A stretch of DNA of 64,000 nt, taken from positions 186,001-250,000 of the forward strand of contig NZ_JNZA01000002.1 of the NCBI RefSeq assembly GCF_000717345.1, written 5' to 3'. The position numbers were made by a program, and so were the translations under genes. This stretch comes from Streptomyces lydicus. Its GTDB lineage: Bacteria; Actinomycetota; Actinomycetes; Streptomycetales; Streptomycetaceae. This document shows positions 57,549-64,000 of the stretch, piece by piece (the first letter of the stretch is position 1; each line of letters begins with the position of its first letter). The notes under the pieces were generated by a model, which did no database searches, was not told the origin of the DNA, and saw only the letters and a list, made by a program, of their open reading frames with translations.

Positions 57549-58490
57549 TCAGCCCTCGGGGAGAGCCGGCCGGTCCCCGCTCTCCCCGCCCACCGTATGC
57601 GCGGCCGCCCGTCGTACGAAGATCTCGTGCAGGTCGCGGGCCGCCTTGGGGACCGAGCCGGAGCGGCGGCGCTGGATCACCATGAGGACGTCGGTGCGGT
57701 CGCCCGCCAACGGGCGGTGGGTGATGGTGCCGCTGCGCTCCAGCGGGTCGCCGATGATGCTGAAGTCGGGCAGCACCGTGGCACCCAGCCCCTCGGCCAC
57801 CATCAGCTTGCCCATCTCGGCGCCGTCGGTGGAGTACGAGAAGGACGGCGCGCGGCCCTCGATGAGCCGGTGGACGAAGCGGTGCATGACATAGCCGGCC
57901 CGCATCACGATCAGCGGCTCGGTGAGCAGATCGGTCACCGAGACCTCGTGCAGCGCGGCCAGCGGGCTGTCCGGGCGGACGCACACCACCGGCCGGCCGC
58001 GCAGGAGTTCGGTGGTGTGGAAGTCCGGCGGCCGGTCGTCGCCGCGCAGGTAGTTCACCAGCCCCAGGTCGACGCTGCCCTCCAGCAGGGAGCGGTGGAT
58101 CTCGGCCTGCTGGGCGCCGATCACCTCGACCTGGGTGACCGGGTGGCCGGCGCGGAACTCGCGGATCGCGGGGACCAGCAGCGGGACCGTGGCGGCGTTG
58201 ACCGTGCCCAGGCGCACCGTGCGACTGATGTGGTGCTGCTGGTCGGCCGCGCTGCGCAGCTTGTCGACCGCGTCGAGCACACCGATGATGTGCGGCAGCA
58301 GTTCGCGGCCCTCGTCGCTGATCTTCGCCCCGGAACGCTTGCGGTCGAGGATGTCGACGCCCAACTCCCGTTCGAGGTTGCGGACGGTCTCGCTGAGGGC
58401 GGGCTGGGAGAGGTGCAGCGCCTCGGCGGCGCGGCGCAGCGAGCCGAGCCGGGTGACCGCCTCTATGTATGCGAGCTGCTCGATCCGCAT
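57549..58490 (-). CDS. LysR-type regulator of the sulfone/sulfonate locus
   Basis: 313 residues, ATG 58490. N-terminal winged helix-turn-helix 'LAYIEAVTRLGSLRRAAEALHLSQPALSETVRNLERELG', then the type II periplasmic-like effector domain. Divergent from the sfn operon with a 188-base shared region holding a perfect 16-bp palindrome. Probably senses sulfate, cysteine precursors or a sulfonate. SsuR/CysB-type role inferred from position. Confidence 0.88.
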   Translation of the reverse strand: MRIEQLAYIEAVTRLGSLRRAAEALHLSQPALSETVRNLERELGVDILDRKRSGAKISDEGRELLPHIIGVLDAVDKLRSAADQQHHISRTVRLGTVNAATVPLLVPAIREFRAGHPVTQVEVIGAQQAEIHRSLLEGSVDLGLVNYLRGDDRPPDFHTTELLRGRPVVCVRPDSPLAALHEVSVTDLLTEPLIVMRAGYVMHRFVHRLIEGRAPSFSYSTDGAEMGKLMVAEGLGATVLPDFSIIGDPLERSGTITHRPLAGDRTDVLMVIQRRRSGSVPKAARDLHEIFVRRAAAHTVGGESGDRPALPEG

Positions 58491-58515
58491 GACGGTGCTT
58501 CCCTCACTTCCGGCC

Positions 58516-58531
58516 GAATTACCGGTAATTC
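58516..58531. promoter_or_regulatory. Perfect 16-bp palindrome, likely LysR operator
   Basis: GAATTACCGGTAATTC (58516-58531), fully self-complementary, 26 bases from the LysR start. It contains T-N11-A as LysR boxes do. It is well placed for autorepression and for control of the divergent sfn operon. Confidence 0.65.
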
Positions 58532-58580
58532 CCGCGGGTCACTGCAAGGGGGACCCTATCACCACCTCGTGGATACCGAA

Positions 58581-58610
58581 TCGACCAATGCAGGTCTTCC
58601 TCGCTAAACT
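58581..58610 (+). promoter_or_regulatory. Putative promoter of sulfur locus 2
   Basis: TCGACC (58581-58586), 18-base spacer, TAAACT (58605-58610). Same spacing as the locus 1 promoter. Unlike locus 1, it would leave about 60 bases before the leader-peptide ATG, including a GGGAGG ribosome site (58663-58668). Confidence 0.45.
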
Positions 58611-58678
58611 CGCCACAGCGGTTCCCGGAATTCATCCGGCCCGCTCCAGGAGAAATGTTGCAGGGAGGTGACGTGTTT

Positions 58679-58762
58679 ATGAAGCCGCACCACGGTTTGA
58701 CCCGGCGGCGCCACGTCGACCTCGTCAGGGTCTCCAGTGCCCTGTGTCGCCGCGTGCTCTGA
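58679..58762 (+). CDS. 27-residue sulfur-regulon leader peptide
   Basis: ATG 58679, GGGAGG ending 10 bases upstream; in-frame GTG 58673 and ATG 58655 are alternatives. The 27-residue product has the core HVDLVRVSSALCRR at residues 12-25, aligned without gaps to the leader at 9817-9906 (identical His12, Asp14-Leu-Val-Arg-Val18, Cys23-Arg-Arg25). It precedes sfnG by 128 bases. A 14-base palindrome begins directly after the stop codon, suggesting that a ribosome at the stop region influences RNA folding. Confidence 0.82.
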   Translation: MKPHHGLTRRRHVDLVRVSSALCRRVL

Positions 58763-58890
58763 GCGCTGATCAGCGCCGCCCGCGCCGGGCTCCCCCGCCG
58801 CCCCCCCAGCACCGCGCGCCGTTTTCCGGTTCTTTCCGGACCGTGCGCCCGGCGTTGATTTCCCCTGCCTTTCTCTTTCGCGGAGTTCTC
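58763..58890 (+). promoter_or_regulatory. Probable attenuator leader of the sfn operon
   Basis: Starts with the 14-base palindrome GCGCTGATCAGCGC (58763-58776), continues G+C-rich, then becomes pyrimidine-rich (TTTTCCGGTTCTTTCC, TTGATTTCCCCTGCC, TTTCTCTTTCG) up to GGAG (58882-58885) and the sfnG ATG. The last 25 bases resemble the bases before ssuC (TTTCTCT, then G-rich, then TTCTCATG / TTTTCATG). Confidence 0.45.
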
Positions 58891-60048
58891 ATGTCCGAAT
58901 CCCCCGCTCCTCCTCCCGCCCGTTTCGCCTACTGGGTCCCCAATGTCAGTGGCGGCCTCGTCACCAGCACCATCGAGCAGCGCACCGACTGGGGTTACGA
59001 CTACAATCGCGAACTGGCGGTGCTGGCCGAGAACAACGGCTTCGAATACGCGCTGAGCCAGGTCCGGTACATGGCCAGCTACGGCGCCGAGTTCCAGCAC
59101 GAGTCGACGGGTTTCAGCCTGGCGCTGCTGCTCGCCACCGAGCGGCTGAAGGTCATCGCGGCCGTCCATCCGGGGCTGTGGCACCCGGGGGTGCTGGCGA
59201 AGTTCGGCGCCACCGCAGATCAGCTCTCCGGCGGCCGGTTCGCCGTCAACGTCGTCAGCGGATGGTTCAAGGACGAGTTCACGGCGCTCGGTGAGCCGTG
59301 GCTGGAGCACGACGAGCGCTACCGTCGGGCGGAGGAGTTCATCCGCGCGCTGCACTCCGTCTGGACCGAGGACCACGCCGAACTGGCCGGTGATTTCTAC
59401 CGGATCCGGGACTTCTCGCTCAAGCCGAAGCCGCTGAACACCGCCGCACGCCCGCACCCGGAGATCTTCCAGGGCGGCAACTCCACCGCGGCGCGGGCGA
59501 TGGCCGGCCGGGTGTCCGACTGGTACTTCAGCAACGGCAAGGACTTCGACGGCGTCACCGAGCAGCTGCGGGACGTACGGGCGTCGGCCGCGGCCGCCGG
59601 CCGGCCCGCTCCCGGCTTCGGGCTCAACGGCTTCCTGATCGCGCGGGACACCGAGGCCGAGGCCCGGGAGGTGCTGCGGGAGATCGTCGCCAAGGCGGAC
59701 ACCGAGGCGGTGCACGGCTTCGGCGCGGCGGTCAAGCAGGCCGGCCGGTCCACGGCCGACGGTACCGGGATGTGGCAGGACTCCTCGTTCGAGGACCTCG
59801 TCCAGTACAACGACGGCTTCCGTACGGGCCTGATCGGTACGCCGGAGCAGATCGCCGAGCGGATCGTGGCCTACAAGCGGCTGGGCGTCGATCTGTTCCT
59901 GCTCGGGTTCCTCCACTACCTGGAGGAGGTCGAGTACTTCGGCCGGCGGGTGCTGCCACTGGTGCGCGAGCTGGAGGCGCAGGAGGAGACCCGCGAGGCG
60001 GACCCGGCGGCGCCGGCCGGCCGGGTCCCGGCCGCCGCCCGGCACTGA
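58891..60048 (+). CDS. sfnG: FMNH2-dependent dimethylsulfone monooxygenase
   Basis: 385 residues from ATG 58891 (GGAG 5 bases upstream). Luciferase-like fold. 'FAYWVPNVSGGLVTSTIEQRTDWGYDYNRELAVLAE', 'FGATADQLSGGRFAVNVVSGWFKDEFTALGEPWLEHDERYRRAEEFI' and 'EIFQGGNSTAARAMAGRVSDWYFSNG' are SfnG hallmarks. Converts dimethylsulfone with O2 and FMNH2 to methanesulfinate and formaldehyde. FMNH2 could come from the reductase two genes on. First enzyme gene after the leader peptide. Confidence 0.9.
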   Translation: MSESPAPPPARFAYWVPNVSGGLVTSTIEQRTDWGYDYNRELAVLAENNGFEYALSQVRYMASYGAEFQHESTGFSLALLLATERLKVIAAVHPGLWHPGVLAKFGATADQLSGGRFAVNVVSGWFKDEFTALGEPWLEHDERYRRAEEFIRALHSVWTEDHAELAGDFYRIRDFSLKPKPLNTAARPHPEIFQGGNSTAARAMAGRVSDWYFSNGKDFDGVTEQLRDVRASAAAAGRPAPGFGLNGFLIARDTEAEAREVLREIVAKADTEAVHGFGAAVKQAGRSTADGTGMWQDSSFEDLVQYNDGFRTGLIGTPEQIAERIVAYKRLGVDLFLLGFLHYLEEVEYFGRRVLPLVRELEAQEETREADPAAPAGRVPAAARH

Positions 60049-60100
60049 TGCCCGGCCCGCCCCGTCATCCCGACACCCCGCACACTCACGGAGGTTCCGC

Positions 60101-61318
60101 ATGAGCACCGTCGCACCGTCCGTCTGGTCCACCCGTTCCGCGCCCGAGGGCCCGGACGGCTGGATCGGGCGTGCCACCGAGGTGGCCGCCGTCCTCGCCA
60201 CCGACGCGGTCGCCCGGGACCGCGCGGGCGCCACCCCGTACGCCGAGGTCCAGCTGCTCAAGGACTCGGGCCTGGTCACGCTGCTCGGGCCCACCGCGCA
60301 CGGCGGCGCCGGCCAGGACTGGCCGACCGCGTACCGGGTGATCCGGGAGGTCGCCGCGGCCGACGGGTCCATCGGCCAACTGCTGGGCTATCACTACCTG
60401 TGGAACTGGGCGGCACGGCTGGTCGGCACCCGCGAGCAGTGGGAGCAGGTGGAGGCCGAGGCCGCCCGCCAGCGGTGGTTCTTCGGCGGCGCGGTCAATC
60501 CGCGCGACAAGGACGTGGTGGTGCGCGACGAGGGCGAGACCCTGGTCTTCAGCGGCCGCAAGTCGTTCTCCACCGGGAGCCGGGTCTCTGACGTCACCGT
60601 GCTGGAGGGGGTCCTTGAGGGCACCGACCAGCACGTCTTCGCCATCGTGCCGTCCAACAGCGACGGTCTGACCTTCCACGACGACTGGGACAACATCGGG
60701 CAGCGGCTCACCGAGAGCGGCAGCGTCACCCTGGACGGCGTACAGGCGCCGTGGGCGGCGGCGGCCGGCTATGTGGACAAGAAATTCCGGCCACGGGTCT
60801 ACAACACCCTCAACGTGCCCACCATCCAGCTGGTCTTCGCGCACTTCTACCTCGGCATCGCCGCCGGTGCCCTGGAGACGGCCGCGGCCTACACCCGTAC
60901 CAAGGCGCGTCCCTGGCTGCACGGCGGCCATGAGCGGGCGGTCGACGAGCCGTACGTCCTCGACACCTACGGCGATCTGACGGCCAAGCTCTGGGCCGCC
61001 GAGGCACTGGCCGACCGGGTCTCCGAGGCAGGGCAGCGGCTGCACGAGGACCCGGACGCGGTGACCGAGCAGGACCGCGGGGAGTTCGAGGTTCGGGTGG
61101 CCGCGGTCAAGGCCCGGGCCACGGACGTGGCGCTGGAGGTGACCAACCGGATCTTCGAGGTGACCGGGGCCCGGTCCACCGCCGCCGCCGAGGGCCTGGA
61201 CCGCTTCTGGCGCAACGTCCGTACGCACACCCTGCACGACCCGGTGGCGTACAAGCGCCGCGAGGTCGGCAGGTTCCGGCTCACCGGCGACCTCCCCGAG
61301 CCGACCTGGTACTCCTGA
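60101..61318 (+). CDS. DszC/SfnC-like acyl-CoA-dehydrogenase-fold monooxygenase
   Basis: 405 residues, GGAGG before ATG 60101. Acyl-CoA-dehydrogenase fold but with 'FSGRKSFSTGSRVSDVTVLEG' and C-terminal 'RNVRTHTLHDPVAYKRREVG', typical of the DszC (dibenzothiophene monooxygenase) and SfnC group that oxidizes organosulfur compounds with FMNH2 and O2 instead of dehydrogenating acyl-CoA. Likely acts on sulfide/sulfoxide, methanesulfinate or a related sulfur compound. Confidence 0.85.
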   Translation: MSTVAPSVWSTRSAPEGPDGWIGRATEVAAVLATDAVARDRAGATPYAEVQLLKDSGLVTLLGPTAHGGAGQDWPTAYRVIREVAAADGSIGQLLGYHYLWNWAARLVGTREQWEQVEAEAARQRWFFGGAVNPRDKDVVVRDEGETLVFSGRKSFSTGSRVSDVTVLEGVLEGTDQHVFAIVPSNSDGLTFHDDWDNIGQRLTESGSVTLDGVQAPWAAAAGYVDKKFRPRVYNTLNVPTIQLVFAHFYLGIAAGALETAAAYTRTKARPWLHGGHERAVDEPYVLDTYGDLTAKLWAAEALADRVSEAGQRLHEDPDAVTEQDRGEFEVRVAAVKARATDVALEVTNRIFEVTGARSTAAAEGLDRFWRNVRTHTLHDPVAYKRREVGRFRLTGDLPEPTWYS

Positions 61319-61384
61319 CCGGCTGCGGTCCACGGCACCCGCACGCCGTACCCCCCTTCCGCTCCGCACTTCGAGGTGATCCCC

Positions 61385-61939
61385 TTGGCCACCGTCCTGT
61401 CCGTCTCCGGCAGCCCCTCCGCGACCTCCCGCACCGCCCGTCTGCTGCGTCACCTCGACGCGCGGCTGGCCGACGAGGGGCACCGGGTGGTTCCGCTGGA
61501 CGTCCGTACGCTGCCCGCCGAGGCGCTGCTGGGGGCCGACTTCGGCCACCCGGCGATCGTCGAGGCCACCGAGCTGTTCGCCCGCGCCGACGGCATCGTC
61601 ATCGGCACCCCGGTCTACAAGGCCGCCTACTCCGGTCTGCTCAAGGCGCTGCTGGATCTGCTGCCGCAGTACGCGCTGACCGGCAAGACGGTGCTGCCGC
61701 TGGCGACCGGCGGGAGCACCGCCCACGTCCTGGCGATCGACTACGCGCTGCGCCCGGTGCTGCAGTCCATGGGGGCCGCGCACATCGTCCAGGGCTGGTT
61801 CGTCCTCGACCGGCACCTGACCGTACGGGAGGGCGACCCGCTCGCGGTCGACCCCGCGGCGCAGGAGGGGCTCGACCTCGTGCTGGACCAGTTCTCCGGC
61901 GCGCTGGGGCACCGCCCGCTGCTGTCGGTCGCGAGCTGA
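61385..61939 (+). CDS. ssuE: NADPH-dependent FMN reductase
   Basis: 184 residues if TTG 61385 is the start (GAGGTGAT just upstream); GTG 61376 adds three residues. Flavodoxin-like: 'VLSVSGSPSATSRTARLLRHL' (phosphate loop) and 'GIVIGTPVYKAAYSGLLKALLDLLPQYALTGKTVLPLATGGS' (SsuE/MsuE signature). Supplies FMNH2 to the monooxygenases around it. It is the only SsuE-type reductase in the window, so ssuD of locus 1 may also depend on it. Confidence 0.9.
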   Translation: MATVLSVSGSPSATSRTARLLRHLDARLADEGHRVVPLDVRTLPAEALLGADFGHPAIVEATELFARADGIVIGTPVYKAAYSGLLKALLDLLPQYALTGKTVLPLATGGSTAHVLAIDYALRPVLQSMGAAHIVQGWFVLDRHLTVREGDPLAVDPAAQEGLDLVLDQFSGALGHRPLLSVAS

Positions 61940-61983
61940 CCGTCCCCGACGACCGCCCTTCGACTCCTCCTGGAGGCAGCACC

Positions 61984-63189
61984 GTGCATGCTCCCGAGCG
62001 GACCGCCACCGCTCATGTGATCCGCGACGACACCGAGGCGCTGGCGGTCGCGGCCGCACTCGCCGAGGAGTTCCGGACCGGCGCGGCGGAACGGGACGCC
62101 GCGCGCCGGCTGCCGCACCGCGAACTGGCGCGGCTGTCGGCGAGCGGCCTGCTGGCCGTCACCGTGCCGCGCTCCCATGGGGGCGCGCAGGTGAGCACCG
62201 GGACGCTGGCGGAGGTGTTCCGGCGGCTGGCTGCCGCGGACGCCAGCCTGTCCCAGATCCCGCAGAGCCACTTCGTGTACGTCAACGTGCTGCGCCGTCA
62301 GGGCACCGCGGAGCAGCAGGCGTTCTTCTTCGGTGAGGTGCTGGCCGGGCGGCGGCTGGGCAACGCGCAGTCGGAGGCGGGCACCCGGCACGTGCAGGAC
62401 CTCCGCACGCGTCTGGAGCCGGCACCGGACGGTTCGTACGTGCTGAGCGGGGTGAAGCACTATGCGACCGGCGCGCTGTTCGCCGACTGGATCCCCGTAC
62501 TGGCGCGCGGGCGGGACGAGGCGCTGTGGGTGGCGTACGTACCGCGGGACGCGCCGGGGGTGCGGATCGTCGACGACTGGGACGGGATGGGGCAGCGGAC
62601 CACGGCCAGCGGGACGGTGCACCTGGCGGAGGTGACGGTGCCGGCCGACCGGGTCGTCCCCCATCACCTCACCTTCCAGGGCCCCCAACTGCACGGCGCG
62701 GTCGCCCAGTTGCTGCATGCCGCGATCGACACCGGGATCGCGGCGGGCGCGCTGGCCGAGGCCGGCGCCTTCGTCCGCACCAGGAGCCGGCCGTGGTTCG
62801 AGAGCGGCCTGGACTCCGCCGCCGAGGATCCCCTGCTGATCCAGCGGTTCGGTGAGCTGGCGGTGCGGGTGCGGGCCTCGGAGGCGCTGCTGGCGTCGGC
62901 CGCCGGGACGGTGGACGCGGCCGCCGGGTCGCTGACCGACGACTCGGCCGCCGAGGCGTCGATCGCGGTGGCCGCAGCCAAGGTGGTGGCCGCGGAGGCC
63001 GCGGTGGAGACCGGCAGCGCGCTGTTCGAGGTGGCCGGTACCCGGTCCGCGCTGGACGGGCTGAACCTGCACCGGCACTGGCGGGACGCGCGCACCCACA
63101 CCCTGCACGACCCGGTCCGCTGGAAGGTGCAGCACATCGGCCGCTACGTCCTCAACGGGGCCCGGCCGCCCCGGCACGGGCTGCTCTGA
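61984..63189 (+). CDS. sfnB: SfnB-family acyl-CoA-dehydrogenase-fold enzyme
   Basis: 401 residues from GTG 61984 (GGAGG 8-10 bases upstream). 'LAVTVPRSHGGAQVSTGTLAEVFRRLAAADASLSQIPQSHFVYVNVLRRQGTAEQQAFFF' and 'GVKHYATGALFADWIPVLARG' match the SfnB sulfur-acquisition group; the C-terminus again shows 'DARTHTLHDPVRWKVQHIGRYVLNG'. About half as similar to the neighbour at 60101 as a recent duplicate would be, so an old paralogue. Role in sulfone/sulfonate use known by association only. Confidence 0.85.
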   Translation: MHAPERTATAHVIRDDTEALAVAAALAEEFRTGAAERDAARRLPHRELARLSASGLLAVTVPRSHGGAQVSTGTLAEVFRRLAAADASLSQIPQSHFVYVNVLRRQGTAEQQAFFFGEVLAGRRLGNAQSEAGTRHVQDLRTRLEPAPDGSYVLSGVKHYATGALFADWIPVLARGRDEALWVAYVPRDAPGVRIVDDWDGMGQRTTASGTVHLAEVTVPADRVVPHHLTFQGPQLHGAVAQLLHAAIDTGIAAGALAEAGAFVRTRSRPWFESGLDSAAEDPLLIQRFGELAVRVRASEALLASAAGTVDAAAGSLTDDSAAEASIAVAAAKVVAAEAAVETGSALFEVAGTRSALDGLNLHRHWRDARTHTLHDPVRWKVQHIGRYVLNGARPPRHGLL

Positions 63190-63266
63190 CCGCCGCCCCC
63201 GTCCGGCTGCCCGCCCGCGAACCCTGCCCCGGTCCCCCAACGTCCCCCGTCCTCCCCGGAGTTCCC

Positions 63267-64000
63267 ATGTCACCCCTGACCTTCCACTGGTTCCTGCCCA
63301 CCTACGGCGACAGCCGTCATGTCGTCGGCGGCGGCCACGGTCTGCCCGCCGGGGCGGCCGGCGGGGAGCGGCCCGCCACCCTCGGCTATCTGACCCAGAT
63401 CGCCCGCGCCGCCGAGGACCTCGGCTTCGAAGGGGCGCTCACCCCCACCGGCGCCTGGTGCGAGGACGCCTGGCTCACCACGGCGATGCTGGCCCGCGAG
63501 ACCGAACGCCTGAAGTTCCTGGTGGCGTTCCGGCCGGGCATCGTCGCACCGACGCTGGCCGCCCAGATGGCCGCCACGTTCCAGCGGCACTCCGGCGGAC
63601 GGCTGCTGTTGAACGTCGTCACCGGTGGCGAGAGCCATGAGCAGCGCGCCTACGGGGACTTCCTGGACAAGGACGCGCGCTACGCCCGGACCGGGGAGTT
63701 CCTCGGCATCGTGCGGCGGTTGTGGGCGGGCGAGACGGTGGACTTCACCGGTGAGCACCTGCGGGTGGCGGGCGCCCGGCTGGCGCGGCTGCCCGATCCG
63801 GTGCCGCCGGTGTACTTCGGTGGTTCCTCCCCGGCCGCCGGCGACGTCGCCGCCCGCGCCGCGGACACGTATCTGACCTGGGGTGAGCCGCCGGCACAGG
63901 TGGAGCGGAAGATCGCCTGGATCCGGGAGCTGGCCGGCCGGGAAGGGCGCCGGGTGCGGTTCGGCATCCGGCTGCACGTGATCACCCGGGACACCGCGGA
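63267..64000 (+). CDS. SsuD-type FMNH2-dependent sulfonate monooxygenase, 3'-truncated by window end
   Basis: First 244 residues visible from ATG 63267. Segments parallel ssuD at 13015 ('HWFLPTYGDSR', 'LTPTGAWCEDAWLTTAML', 'FLVAFRPGIVAPTLAAQMAATFQRHSGGRLLLNVVTGGE') but with a shorter N-terminal loop and many substitutions, so it is a paralogue, not a repeat. Possibly the MsuD-type enzyme for methanesulfonate, the product of sulfone oxidation. Last gene of locus 2 that can be seen. Confidence 0.88.
   Translation, partial: MSPLTFHWFLPTYGDSRHVVGGGHGLPAGAAGGERPATLGYLTQIARAAEDLGFEGALTPTGAWCEDAWLTTAMLARETERLKFLVAFRPGIVAPTLAAQMAATFQRHSGGRLLLNVVTGGESHEQRAYGDFLDKDARYARTGEFLGIVRRLWAGETVDFTGEHLRVAGARLARLPDPVPPVYFGGSSPAAGDVAARAADTYLTWGEPPAQVERKIAWIRELAGREGRRVRFGIRLHVITRDTA

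Overview
The window is very G+C-rich, its genes start with ATG, GTG or (once) probably TTG, and many adjacent genes overlap by 4 bases. It carries a conservon (cvnA-E), Tat-exported glycosidases, paired SNF2/SWIM genes and Streptomyces-type sulfur leader peptides. All of this points to a Streptomyces (or close relative) chromosome. No rRNA, tRNA or CRISPR was seen. The only plasmid-like or decayed patch is at about 7.7-9.1 kb.

Layout. 0-0.6 kb: end of a flavodoxin-fold oxidoreductase, then a strong terminator. 0.9-2.9 kb: a two-gene terpenoid unit (SAM-dependent methyltransferase plus class I terpene synthase). 3.0-7.2 kb: a complete conservon on the minus strand (CvnA sensor ATPase, CvnB roadblock, CvnC DUF742, CvnD GTPase, CvnE P450). 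The P450 lacks the EXXR motif, like CYP157. 7.7-9.1 kb: a decayed lipoprotein gene and a plasmid-type ParA / small DNA-binding partner pair. 9.2-15.5 kb: a YjbQ protein, then sulfur locus 1: a leader peptide followed by ssuC-B-A-D (sulfonate ABC importer and monooxygenase) and a separate flavin monooxygenase. 15.8 kb: a free-standing 19-residue peptide gene with its own RBS and terminator. 15.9-20.3 kb: MHS-family transporter divergent from lutABC (lactate oxidation). 20.4-23.2 kb: an unusual trio (membrane-anchored toroid protein, cupin, Nudix). 23.4-36.6 kb: secreted carbohydrate enzymes (GH2, GDSL, GH13, GH109), an ABC exporter with a divergent MarR regulator, a dicarboxylate symporter and an L,D-transpeptidase-like lipoprotein. 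36.9-40.5 kb: a heterodimeric ABC exporter whose two ATPase halves have lost complementary motifs. 40.6-57.5 kb: mostly chromosomal genes (YdjM-like protein, Ski2-like helicase, TesB, orphan roadblock and CvnD-type GTPase, PPOX protein, NCS1 permease plus methyltransferase, MpaB-like oxygenase, SNF2 and SWIM). 57.5-64 kb: sulfur locus 2: a LysR regulator with a perfect operator palindrome, divergent from a second leader peptide followed by sfnG, a DszC/SfnC-like flavin monooxygenase, an FMN reductase, sfnB and a second SsuD-type monooxygenase cut by the window end.

How they work together. The two sulfur loci, 49 kb apart, encode 27-29-residue leader peptides that align without gaps over H[IV]DLVRV[AS]SA[AL]CRR. 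Each is followed by a structured or pyrimidine-rich leader running to the first enzyme or transporter gene. The simplest reading is that scavenging of sulfonates (locus 1: uptake and desulfonation) and sulfones (locus 2: dimethylsulfone to methanesulfonate to sulfite, with its own FMN reductase) is controlled by the same leader-peptide attenuation logic, with LysR control added at locus 2. This coupling, the complementary decay in the ABC heterodimer, the orphan 19-residue peptide and the terpene/methyltransferase/conservon neighbourhood are the points most worth following.
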